From an uncultured beta proteobacterium (GTDB lineage Bacteria > Pseudomonadota > Gammaproteobacteria > Burkholderiales > Burkholderiaceae): a stretch of 12,666 nucleotides of DNA. A program made the position numbers and the translations under genes. The notes beneath the pieces are model-generated. The model was given only the letters and a program-made list of their open reading frames with translations. It was not told the DNA's origin and did no database searches. Each line of letters begins with the position of its first letter. The stretch's first letter is position 1. Shown piece by piece: positions 1 through 7,099 of the stretch. The stretch spans positions 1 to 12,666 of the forward strand of contig CAIMXN010000175.1 in NCBI GenBank assembly GCA_903845455.1. Reading direction: 5' to 3'.

Positions 1-2109
1 GTAGAGAAGCGTGAGATTCCAGGTTATTACTTCAATATCACTGCTTATGCAGAGCAGTTACTAACTGGCTTGGATAATTTAGGCTGGCCTGAACGTGTCA
101 AGACCATGCAACAAAATTGGATTGGTAAAAGTCGCGGTGTACGGTTTGCGTTTAAACATGAGATTGCTGACGCACATGGCAACTTTATTCAAGATGGTCA
201 GTTGTATGTATTTACTACCCGTGCAGATACCATCATGGGTGTTACCTTCTGCGCAGTGGCAGCTGAACATCCTCTGGCCACGCAGGCAGCAATTAATAAC
301 CCTGCACTTGCTGCCTTTATTGAGAAATGTAAAACTGGTAGCGTGATCGAAGCAGATCTAGCCACCCAAGAAAAAGAAGGGATGTTCACTGGCTTATATG
401 TGAGACATCCTTTGACACATGAGCCCGTGCCAGTCTGGGTTGGTAATTATGTTTTGATGTCTTATGGCGATGGTGCTGTGATGGGTGTCCCTGCGCACGA
501 TGAGCGTGATTTTGCATTTGCTCTAAAATACGATCTACCAATTAAGCAAGTAGTTGCTTTGCGCGGCCCTTCTGAAATGTTTAATTCGACCCGTTGGCAG
601 GATTGGTATGCCCAAAAAGAAGGTGTTGAGTGTCTGAATAGTGGCAAGTACGATGGTATGTCTTATGAAGAGGCAGTTGCTGCTGTTGCTCAAGATTTAG
701 AGGTAATGGGCATTGGTGAAATCAAAACCACTTACCGTTTGCGTGATTGGGGAATTTCTCGTCAGCGCTATTGGGGTACACCAATTCCGATCATTCATTG
801 TGGCGATGAGCAAAATCCAGGCTGTGGAGCAGTACCTGTTCCAGAAGCCGATTTGCCAGTCATTTTGCCTGAAGACTGTGTACCTGACGGCAGCGGTAAT
901 CCACTCAATAAGCGCACTGATTTCTTAAATGTAAAGTGCCCTCAGTGTGGCAAACCAGCACGCCGTGAGACTGACACCATGGATACCTTTGTAGATTCCT
1001 CTTGGTATTTCATGCGCTATACCGGTCCTAATGCGACGACCATGGTAGATGGGCGCAATGAATACTGGATGCCAATGGATCAATACATTGGTGGTATTGA
1101 GCATGCGATCTTGCATCTGCTATATGCACGCTTTTGGACTAAGGTAATGCGCGATCTGAATTTGATTACCTTTGATGAGCCATTTCAGAATCTACTTACC
1201 CAGGGAATGGTCCTCAATGAAACCTATTACACAGAAGATTCTGCTGGTAAGAAGACTTGGCTAAACCCTCTCGATGTTGAGCTCGATCTTGATGATAAAG
1301 GGCGTCCACTAGGTGCAAAGTTAATAGGCGACTCCTCTGGTACTCCAGTGATCATTGCTGGCGTCGAGAAGATGGCCAAGAGTAAGAACAATGGTGTTGA
1401 TCCACAGGCTTTGATTGATCAATACGGTGCTGATACTGCACGTATCTTTACGATGTTTGCGGCTCCCCCGGAGCAACAGTTAGAATGGTCTGGAGCAGGT
1501 GTTGAGGGCGCATCCCGCTTCTTACGCCGTGTTTGGATGTACTCGAGCAGTCAAGCTGCTGCAATTCATGGTGCAGCAGATAGCTTGCCTGTCGATCTAA
1601 ACGAGGCTGAAAAAGTATTACGCCGTGAAGTGCACTCTATTCTGAAGCAGGCAAATTTTGATTATCAGCGCCGTCAGTACAACACTGTAGTATCTGCTGC
1701 AATGAAGATGTTGAATGTGCTCGAACCTATTAAGTTAGGCGACGGCAGCGCTATTCGTACTTCCGTACTCAGAGAGTGTTTGAGTATTTTATTGCGCATT
1801 CTGTATCCAGTGGTACCTCATTTGACGCACGTACTTTGGCGAGATGCCGGCTATACACAGACTTTTGGGCCATTGTTGGATTCTTCATGGCCAGCAGTTG
1901 ATGAAGCAGCTTTGGTCCAAACTGAGATCACGCTTATGCTACAAATTAATGGCAAGTTGCGTGGTGATATCCGTGTGCCAGCTGATGCATCTAAAGAGCA
2001 GGTAGAGATTTTGGCCTTACAAAGTGAACCTGCCATGAAAGCTTTAAATGGGGGAACTCCCAAGAAAGTTATTGTGGTTCCTGGGCGTTTAGTGAACGTT
2101 GTAGCTTGA
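1..2109 (+). CDS. leuS: Leucyl-tRNA synthetase, C-terminal part (5' truncated by window)
   Basis: Cytoplasmic class Ia synthetase that charges tRNA-Leu and edits mis-charged products. The frame is open from base 1, so the gene begins upstream. The 702 residues present are roughly four fifths of a usual bacterial LeuRS; the N-terminal catalytic segment with the HIGH motif lies outside. Visible in order: the CP1 editing domain with its threonine-rich TTRADT segment (about nt 208-225) and the GAVMGVPAHDERD stretch with the conserved editing aspartate (about nt 472-510); the DWGISRQRYWG return to the catalytic core (about nt 745-777); a CPQC pair (about nt 937-948); SSWYFMRY; a KMSKS-loop variant reading KMAKS (nt 1369-1383); the anticodon-binding helical domain; and the C-terminal domain with the LQINGKLRG motif. 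It leads the plus-strand run into lptE. Identity is certain. Confidence 0.98.
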   Translation, partial: VEKREIPGYYFNITAYAEQLLTGLDNLGWPERVKTMQQNWIGKSRGVRFAFKHEIADAHGNFIQDGQLYVFTTRADTIMGVTFCAVAAEHPLATQAAINNPALAAFIEKCKTGSVIEADLATQEKEGMFTGLYVRHPLTHEPVPVWVGNYVLMSYGDGAVMGVPAHDERDFAFALKYDLPIKQVVALRGPSEMFNSTRWQDWYAQKEGVECLNSGKYDGMSYEEAVAAVAQDLEVMGIGEIKTTYRLRDWGISRQRYWGTPIPIIHCGDEQNPGCGAVPVPEADLPVILPEDCVPDGSGNPLNKRTDFLNVKCPQCGKPARRETDTMDTFVDSSWYFMRYTGPNATTMVDGRNEYWMPMDQYIGGIEHAILHLLYARFWTKVMRDLNLITFDEPFQNLLTQGMVLNETYYTEDSAGKKTWLNPLDVELDLDDKGRPLGAKLIGDSSGTPVIIAGVEKMAKSKNNGVDPQALIDQYGADTARIFTMFAAPPEQQLEWSGAGVEGASRFLRRVWMYSSSQAAAIHGAADSLPVDLNEAEKVLRREVHSILKQANFDYQRRQYNTVVSAAMKMLNVLEPIKLGDGSAIRTSVLRECLSILLRILYPVVPHLTHVLWRDAGYTQTFGPLLDSSWPAVDEAALVQTEITLMLQINGKLRGDIRVPADASKEQVEILALQSEPAMKALNGGTPKKVIVVPGRLVNVVA

Positions 2110-2141
2110 GTGATTTGAGACCTTTAATAGAAGTTGACCAT

Positions 2142-2702
2142 ATGAGCGTAGATCGAAAAATTGACCTGCATCCACAAGGAATAAATACCTTGCGGCGTAC
2201 TACGCTTCGCCTATTTTCTTTGCTGTCAATGAGCCCATTAATTGCATGTGGTTATCGCCTACGTGGCATGGTTGACCTTCCGTATAAAGTCTTAGCAATT
2301 AGTGGCAATCCTACTCCGCCATTGCGTGCCGATTTGCAGAGGGTTATTCTGACTGGCACAGATGCAAAAGTTGCCATTAATCCTAAGGATGCCGATTTAA
2401 TTCTGGAAATCACAAACGATATTACTGGCCGAGAAATCTTGGCATATAACTCCAATGGTCAAGTTTCTGCTTATCGTTTGAGTATTCGTGTTGGGTTTAG
2501 GGCTTTTGATACTGCTGGCGTTGAGATTGTTCCTGAGACAGAAATTTATATTACTCGCGATATGGATTTCTCGGTTTCTACTGTTCTGGCAACGGATATT
2601 CAACAGCAACAACTCCTAACTTCTATGCGCAGTGATTTGGCTGTTCAGATTTTGCGCCGGGTAGCAGCTTCCGCAAGAGCGCCACAAGCTAAAAGTTTCT
2701 AA
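2142..2702 (+). CDS. lptE: LPS-assembly lipoprotein LptE
   Basis: Outer-membrane lipoprotein that plugs LptD and helps insert lipopolysaccharide into the outer leaflet. A lipobox L-I-A-C precedes the likely lipidated cysteine (codon 2247-2249), and the mature protein opens CGYRLRG, a usual LptE beginning. The rest is a small alpha/beta domain with no catalytic motif, as the family predicts. The gene directly follows leuS and precedes holA, a common betaproteobacterial order. The start is uncertain. The frame can be opened at TTG 2106, which overlaps the leuS stop; at ATG 2142 (186 residues, cysteine 36, weak AGAAG at 2129-2133); or at TTG 2190 (170 residues, cysteine 20). TTG 2190 has a strong AAGGA nine bases upstream and gives a compact signal peptide beginning MRRTTLRLF. 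I list the ATG but consider 2190 about equally likely. The mature lipoprotein is the same in all cases. Confidence 0.9.
   Translation: MSVDRKIDLHPQGINTLRRTTLRLFSLLSMSPLIACGYRLRGMVDLPYKVLAISGNPTPPLRADLQRVILTGTDAKVAINPKDADLILEITNDITGREILAYNSNGQVSAYRLSIRVGFRAFDTAGVEIVPETEIYITRDMDFSVSTVLATDIQQQQLLTSMRSDLAVQILRRVAASARAPQAKSF
2176..2180 (+). promoter_or_regulatory. Candidate Shine-Dalgarno for a TTG start of lptE
   Basis: AAGGA nine bases before TTG 2190, in frame with lptE. It is the best Shine-Dalgarno match near the beginning of this gene and would start a 19-residue lipoprotein signal peptide with two arginines followed by a hydrophobic core. It competes with ATG 2142, which has a weaker site. 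Confidence 0.45.
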
Positions 2703-2720
2703 AGAGAATGATGAGCTCGC

Positions 2721-3782
2721 GTGGTTAAAGCTGATGCCTTGCAAGCACACCTCAAGTCGCTCAGCTCTGCTAGCGCCGTTCAGTCTTTATATATTTTTAG
2801 TGGAGACGAGCCTCTATTGATGATGGAGGCAATGGATCAACTGCGAGCTGCTACAAAAATATTAGGTTATACCGAGCGTGAGGTGTTGTTGCAAGAGCGG
2901 GGTTTTGATTGGAGCGCTCTGATGAATGCGGGACAAACGATGTCTCTTTTTGGTGATAAGCGCTGGGTAGAGTTACGCATCCCAACAGGTAAGCCTGGTC
3001 GAGATGGGGCTGAGGCTTTAAAACAGTTTGCCGCTCAGATGCAGTCTCAGTCTGTGAATCCTGAAGGGCCAGAAACGGTAGTTTGTATTGTGCTGCCCAG
3101 ATTAGATGGTAAAACTAAAACTTCTGCTTGGTTTAGTGCTTTAGATGATGCAGGCATGGCTATTCAGATTGATTCTTTGGATCGCGGTTATTTGCCAAGT
3201 TGGATTGCTGGACGTTTGAAGAAGCAGGGTCAAGAGATAGAGTCTGGACCTGAAGGTCAAAGATCGCTGGAGTTCATTGCTGATCAGGTGGAAGGTAATT
3301 TGATTGCTGCACACCAAGAGATTCAAAAGTTGGGATTGCTATATCCACTTGGAAAGTTAACGGAAGAGCAAATTCGTGCGGCAATATTGAAAGTTGCACG
3401 ATATAACGTCTTTGAGTTAACGGAGGCAATGCTAGCAGGTGATTTGCCACGCCTAAATCGTATGTTAGATGGCTTAAAAGGCGAAGGTGAGCCGCTTGTC
3501 TTGATTCTGTGGAGCGTAACCGAAGAGCTTAGGCTACTATCTAAACTAAAGGCAGCGAGCGATGCTGGTGAGTCAGTTCAGCAGCTCATGCGTGCTAATC
3601 GAGTCTGGGGAAACAAGGAGCGTCTTTATCCTAATGCACTGAAACGAATTCAGCCTTTAAGGTTACGCAGAGCAATGCAGGTTGCCGCAGGATTGGATCG
3701 CCAGGCTAAGGGTTTATATGCTGCAGAGTTACCAGCAGATCCCTGGGATGGTTTACGTTTAGTGGGTAGTTTGTTGCGCTAA
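2721..3782 (+). CDS. holA: DNA polymerase III subunit delta
   Basis: The delta subunit of the clamp loader opens the beta sliding clamp during loading. The 353 residues are close to the E. coli length. Recognisable segments are the N-terminal YIFSGDEPLLMMEAMDQLR region; the clamp-binding QTMSLFG motif, where Leu76-Phe77 align with the E. coli delta residues that wedge into beta; LPRLDGKTKTSAWF; the helical middle with EGNLIAAHQEIQKL; and the C-terminal collar with GEGEPLVLILW and NRVWGNKERLYP. As is normal for delta, no working Walker ATP site is seen. The start is GTG 2721, 18 bases after the lptE stop; the in-frame region upstream offers no better codon. Shine-Dalgarno support is weak (AAAGAG is 14 bases away, GAG is near), and a six-codon out-of-frame ORF (2708-2728) overlaps the start, suggesting coupled translation. 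Its stop overlaps an ATG by one base just before proA. Confidence 0.95.
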   Translation: MVKADALQAHLKSLSSASAVQSLYIFSGDEPLLMMEAMDQLRAATKILGYTEREVLLQERGFDWSALMNAGQTMSLFGDKRWVELRIPTGKPGRDGAEALKQFAAQMQSQSVNPEGPETVVCIVLPRLDGKTKTSAWFSALDDAGMAIQIDSLDRGYLPSWIAGRLKKQGQEIESGPEGQRSLEFIADQVEGNLIAAHQEIQKLGLLYPLGKLTEEQIRAAILKVARYNVFELTEAMLAGDLPRLNRMLDGLKGEGEPLVLILWSVTEELRLLSKLKAASDAGESVQQLMRANRVWGNKERLYPNALKRIQPLRLRRAMQVAAGLDRQAKGLYAAELPADPWDGLRLVGSLLR

Positions 3783-3818
3783 TGAAAGATAAGTTAAATA
3801 TTGGTAGATGATTAAAAA

Positions 3819-5096
3819 ATGAGTTCTTCGATTAAAAAAATGATGCAGGATATTGGTAGGCGGGCGCGTGGCGCATCGCGCGCCATGGCACGTGCATCGA
3901 GTGAACAAAAAAATCAGGCTTTATTGCACATTGCTAAATTAGTGCGCGAGCAGTCCATTCAAATTCAGAAGGTCAATGAGGGAGATGTTGCCCGTGCTAA
4001 ATCGAGCGGCCAAGATGCAGCTTTTATTGATCGCCTGACGATGACCCCAAAATCTATTGAGACGATGGCGCTTGGCTTGGAAAAAATCGTTTCTCTTGAA
4101 GATCCTATCGGTAAAATTTCTGTGTTGAAAAAACAGGCTTCTGGTATTGAGCTAGGGCAGATGCGAGTGCCATTGGGTGTGATTGGTATCATTTACGAAT
4201 CTCGTCCCAATGTCACGATTGATGCAGCTGCGCTATGTTTGAAGTCGGGTAATACTGTGATATTGCGCGGTGGTTCCGAGGCAATTGATTCAAATACATT
4301 GCTAGCGAAGATGATTCAAGATGGTTTAGCTGCGGCGGGCTTACCTACGGATGCTGTGCAAGTAGTGGGAACAACTGATCGAGCTGCTGTCGGTGAAATG
4401 ATCACTATGACTGAGTACATTGATGTCATCGTACCTCGTGGTGGCAAGAGTTTGATTGCCCGCTTAATGGCTGAGGCTCGTGTACCAATGATCAAGCACT
4501 TGGATGGGATTTGCCATACCTATATAGATGCTGAAGCTGATATCGAGATGGCCATTAAGATTTGTGATAACGCTAAGACTCAGCGTTATGCACCATGCAA
4601 TGCCATGGAGACCTTGCTAGTGAACAAAGAGGTGGGCGCTAAAGTATTACCAGCCCTTTGTAAGATCTATCAAGATAAGGGTGTGGAGCTACGTGTAGAT
4701 CCGCTTACTCGTAAAACCCTAGAGGATGTTGGTTTTAAGAACTTAGTAGATGCTAAGGAAGAGGATTGGCAAGCTGAGTATTTGGCACCCATTTTATCGA
4801 TTAAAACGGTTGTTGATATTGACGAGGCTATGAATCATATTGAGCGCTATGGGAGTAAACATACCGATGCCATTATTACCAATAACAAGGCAAGGGCAGA
4901 TCGGTTCTTGCGAGAAGTAGATAGTGCTAGCGTGATGGTCAATACCAGTACCCGCTTTGCTGATGGCTTTGAATATGGCCTAGGGGCAGAGATTGGTATC
5001 TCTAATGACAAATTACATGCGCGCGGCCCAGTGGGCTTGGATGGTTTGACCTCTCTGAAATATATTGTTATGGGTCATGGTGAGATTCGCACTTAA
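3819..5096 (+). CDS. proA: Gamma-glutamyl phosphate reductase
   Basis: Second step of proline synthesis: NADPH-dependent reduction of gamma-glutamyl phosphate to glutamate-5-semialdehyde, in the cytoplasm. The protein is 425 residues and belongs to the aldehyde dehydrogenase superfamily. Seen are the YESRPNVTIDAAALCLKSGN segment (about 126-145); the glycine-rich IVPRGGKSLI (about 204-213); the VPMIKHLDGICH stretch (about 222-233); and the catalytic cysteine Cys260 in APCNAMET. The C-terminal part has the family's NTSTRFADGFEYGLGAEIGIS and HARGPVGLDGLT blocks. The gene is complete. ATG 3819 is the first start; a clear Shine-Dalgarno is lacking (GGTAG at 3803-3807, 11 bases away), and ATGs at 3840 and 3843 are possible but would trim a normal N-terminal helix. 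It sits 36 bases after holA. The partner kinase proB is not in the window. Confidence 0.97.
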   Translation: MSSSIKKMMQDIGRRARGASRAMARASSEQKNQALLHIAKLVREQSIQIQKVNEGDVARAKSSGQDAAFIDRLTMTPKSIETMALGLEKIVSLEDPIGKISVLKKQASGIELGQMRVPLGVIGIIYESRPNVTIDAAALCLKSGNTVILRGGSEAIDSNTLLAKMIQDGLAAAGLPTDAVQVVGTTDRAAVGEMITMTEYIDVIVPRGGKSLIARLMAEARVPMIKHLDGICHTYIDAEADIEMAIKICDNAKTQRYAPCNAMETLLVNKEVGAKVLPALCKIYQDKGVELRVDPLTRKTLEDVGFKNLVDAKEEDWQAEYLAPILSIKTVVDIDEAMNHIERYGSKHTDAIITNNKARADRFLREVDSASVMVNTSTRFADGFEYGLGAEIGISNDKLHARGPVGLDGLTSLKYIVMGHGEIRT

Positions 5097-5129
5097 ATGT
5101 ACTCAAGCTACTTAAACTTCACTGTAGGT

Positions 5130-5134
5130 AAGGA
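5130..5134 (+). promoter_or_regulatory. Shine-Dalgarno of hemJ
   Basis: AAGGA eight bases before ATG 5143, close to ideal spacing. It fixes the start of the small membrane protein and is the clearest ribosome-binding site in the first half of the window. Confidence 0.75.
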
Positions 5135-5142
5135 TGGATTGA

Positions 5143-5568
5143 ATGGGTAATTCTTATCTTTGGGTGAAGACATTCCACATTGTTTTTATTGCTTCTTGGT
5201 TTGCCGGACTTTTTTACCTCCCTCGTATTTTTGTAAATTTGGCTGAAGAAAAAAATGCTGATGCACAAGCACGTATCTTGGGAATGGCAGATCGACTTTT
5301 TCGTTTTATGACCATTCTTGCCGTGCCGGCAGTTTTGCTCGGTCTCATCCTATGGCTGTATTTTGATATTGGTAGGGGTGAGGTGTGGATGCACGCCAAA
5401 TTATTTTTTGTTGTCTTGGCGATTGGTTATCACCATGCTTGCTGGACTCTGTTAAAAAAGTTTCGTGCGGGTCTGAACAAGCGCTCTGGCGTTTGGTACC
5501 GCTGGTTTAATGAAGTCCCTGTCCTGTTGTTGATTGTGATTGTTGCCCTGGCTGTGATCAAACCCTGA
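5143..5568 (+). CDS. hemJ: Protoporphyrinogen IX oxidase HemJ (UPF0093 / CopD-like membrane protein)
   Basis: Inner-membrane protein of 141 residues with four hydrophobic segments (about 5-25, 55-74, 83-104 and 121-139). The HemJ family oxidises protoporphyrinogen IX to protoporphyrin IX, the penultimate step of heme synthesis, in bacteria lacking HemG or HemY. The match rests on the N-terminal LWVKTFHIVFIASWFAGLFYLPR block with His12, a WMHAKLFFVVLAIGYHH block with His84 and Lys86, and the C-terminal RWFNEVPVLLLI followed by a KP end. These are family hallmarks as I remember them. The alternative label is a generic CopD-like membrane protein; no copper-resistance gene lies nearby, and length and motifs favour HemJ. 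The start ATG 5143 has AAGGA at good spacing. It lies 46 bases after proA. A 17-codon out-of-frame ORF (5097-5150) fills that gap and overlaps the start. hemL, another heme-pathway gene, is 1.7 kb downstream. Confidence 0.84.
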   Translation: MGNSYLWVKTFHIVFIASWFAGLFYLPRIFVNLAEEKNADAQARILGMADRLFRFMTILAVPAVLLGLILWLYFDIGRGEVWMHAKLFFVVLAIGYHHACWTLLKKFRAGLNKRSGVWYRWFNEVPVLLLIVIVALAVIKP

Positions 5569-5572
5569 TTCC

Positions 5573-5593
5573 TCTGAATTTTCAGAACTTTTT
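5573..5593 (+). terminator. Weak possible terminator after hemJ
   Basis: TCTGA (5573-5577) and TCAGA (5582-5586) can pair around a four-base loop. Three bases further on comes a run of five Ts (5589-5593). The five-pair stem is short with few G-C pairs, so any termination would be partial. It lies in the 53-base gap between hemJ and the methyltransferase gene and may mark the end of the leuS-hemJ run. Confidence 0.25.
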
Positions 5594-5621
5594 AATTCAC
5601 CCCTTTTAGATTGTTAGCCTC

Positions 5622-7061
5622 ATGAGATTTTTTGTTGTTTGTCCCGGTGGCTTAGAGGCGCCGCTCGCTCAAGAGCTAGCCAGTATTGCTCAGCGGGCTG
5701 ATTCACAGGCTTTGGGGAAGTGGGTGATTGATCCAACGCCCACTAGCCCAACTGGTGGCGTAGGTCTTGCTGCGCCTTTATCTGCAGCAATGGCCTTAAA
5801 TCTCCATTCACGTATTGCTAGTCGCGTGTTATTGCAAATGGCTGAGTCGCCTTATCGTCAAGAAGAAGACTTGTATCGCCTAGCTAGTGGCTTAGCATGG
5901 GAGGAGTGGTTTAGTTCAAAGCAAACCCTGCGAGTTGATGTGACAGCACATCGCTCCCCGCTCAAGAGCTTGAACTTTGCGACCCTGAAGATCAAAGACG
6001 CCATTGTGGATCGCCTACGGGATGTCACTGGTGATCGGCCTAGTATTGACACAGCCTTTCCAGATGTGCGGGTTCAGGCGCATTTGACGGCTACTCAAGT
6101 CACTATTTATTTAGATACCTCGGGCGAGGCCTTATTCAAGCGCGGTTGGCGTGATGAGAAGGGCGATGCGCCACTGAAGGAAAATTTAGCTGCTGGAATT
6201 TTGGCTATTACTGGCTGGAAACCATCTCAGGCGCTTTTTGATCCCATGTGCGGTAGTGGCACATTCTTAATTGAAGCAGCGCAAACGGCGTTAGCTATTC
6301 CGCCAGGGGCTATTCGGTCTGGGATATATGGTGAGGATATCAAGCCAAGTAGATTGGCTTATCGCCCCCTAGTCACATCGGCTCATGGCTTTGGCTTTCA
6401 GAGGTTAAAACCATTTAATGAGTCTGCAGAACAAAAGCGTTGGATAGGCTTAAAAGAATCTGCCTTGGCAGAGATCTTGGAAAAACGAAAACAGTATCCG
6501 GATGCGCAATCGCTTTTGATTACCGGTGGGGATATTAATGAAAAATTAGTCTCCATGTTTAAAGGCAACTGGCAACGCGCACAATTACCCGGCTTACCAG
6601 TGGTGCGACAGGTAGATGCATTGGCTGCGAAGCCTCCAGCGAGCTCAATAGCAGGGGTGATGCTATTGAATCCTCCGTATGGTGAACGATTAGTAATTAA
6701 GGGTGGCCGCGGTGCAGAACGTGGTTCTGATTCGGAGGCTGAATATGATGAGCAAGAACCTGAGAATCGCTTTGAGTTGAATCTAGAGACTGGCCGCCAA
6801 AGCGCTAAGCGCTCTAGCCGTGAATCACTAAAGCGCTTACAAGCACAAGAAGAGCAAGATCCAAAGTTTGTAGAGTTTTTGCAGCAGTTTGGCCAGCATC
6901 TGAAAGATGCTTTTGGTGGCTGGAGTGTGTTCGTTTTAACTGCTGATATGGCGCTGCCCGGACAATTGCGTATCAAAGAGTCAAAGCGCACCCCTTTGTT
7001 TAACGGTCCACTAGAATGCCGTCTCTTTAAATTTGAGATGCATCAAAAGCGGGAGTCTTAA
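5622..7061 (+). CDS. rlmL: THUMP-domain 23S rRNA guanine-N2 methyltransferase (RlmL N-terminal-half homologue)
   Basis: Predicted SAM-dependent methyltransferase acting on 23S rRNA; by homology to the first half of E. coli RlmL (YcbY) the product would be m2G at the position equivalent to G2445. The 479 residues comprise an N-terminal region (1-75), a THUMP RNA-binding domain (about 76-165, including SLNFATLKIKDAIVDRL), and a Rossmann methyltransferase domain with SAM motif DPMCGSGT (207-214), GEDI (237-240) and catalytic NPPYGERL (350-357). The second (RlmK, m7G) half of the enterobacterial fusion is absent, as in many bacteria. A lysine/glutamate/arginine-rich insertion (about 358-415, nt 6693-6866) follows the catalytic motif, and a proline/glycine-rich patch lies at 38-48. 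ATG 5622 is the only start, because an in-frame stop lies at 5607-5609; there is no clear Shine-Dalgarno. The exact rRNA target is inferred, not seen. Confidence 0.88.
   Translation: MRFFVVCPGGLEAPLAQELASIAQRADSQALGKWVIDPTPTSPTGGVGLAAPLSAAMALNLHSRIASRVLLQMAESPYRQEEDLYRLASGLAWEEWFSSKQTLRVDVTAHRSPLKSLNFATLKIKDAIVDRLRDVTGDRPSIDTAFPDVRVQAHLTATQVTIYLDTSGEALFKRGWRDEKGDAPLKENLAAGILAITGWKPSQALFDPMCGSGTFLIEAAQTALAIPPGAIRSGIYGEDIKPSRLAYRPLVTSAHGFGFQRLKPFNESAEQKRWIGLKESALAEILEKRKQYPDAQSLLITGGDINEKLVSMFKGNWQRAQLPGLPVVRQVDALAAKPPASSIAGVMLLNPPYGERLVIKGGRGAERGSDSEAEYDEQEPENRFELNLETGRQSAKRSSRESLKRLQAQEEQDPKFVEFLQQFGQHLKDAFGGWSVFVLTADMALPGQLRIKESKRTPLFNGPLECRLFKFEMHQKRES
6806..6839 (+). repeat. Clustered AGCGCT palindromes inside the methyltransferase insertion
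   Basis: AGCGCT occurs three times in 37 bases (6801-6806, 6808-6813, 6832-6837). TAAGCGCT (6806-6813) and AGCGCTTA (6832-6839) form a perfect eight-pair inverted repeat with an 18-base spacer. It encodes part of the charged segment and may be no more than repeated codons for Ala-Lys-Arg-Ser-like residues. Confidence 0.4.
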
Positions 7062-7086
7062 AATATTAATATTGAATCGAATGAAG

Positions 7087-7092
7087 AAAGAG
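7087..7092 (+). promoter_or_regulatory. Shine-Dalgarno of the rubredoxin gene
   Basis: AAAGAG seven bases before ATG 7100. It supports translation of this very short gene from that ATG. Confidence 0.55.
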
Positions 7093-7099
7093 TTTAGTA

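Noticed and set aside
6398..6991. 197-codon open frame on the minus strand opposite the RlmL-like gene
   Set aside because: It lies entirely antisense to a gene with clear methyltransferase motifs. Its product is rich in Ser, Cys, Arg and Pro with no recognisable domain, as expected for a shadow of the coding strand.
7062..7073. Perfect 12-base palindrome AATATTAATATT before the rubredoxin gene
   Set aside because: A purely A/T palindrome of this size is common in A/T-rich gaps. It could contain a -10 box, but no -35 box at acceptable spacing was found, so no promoter or operator is claimed.
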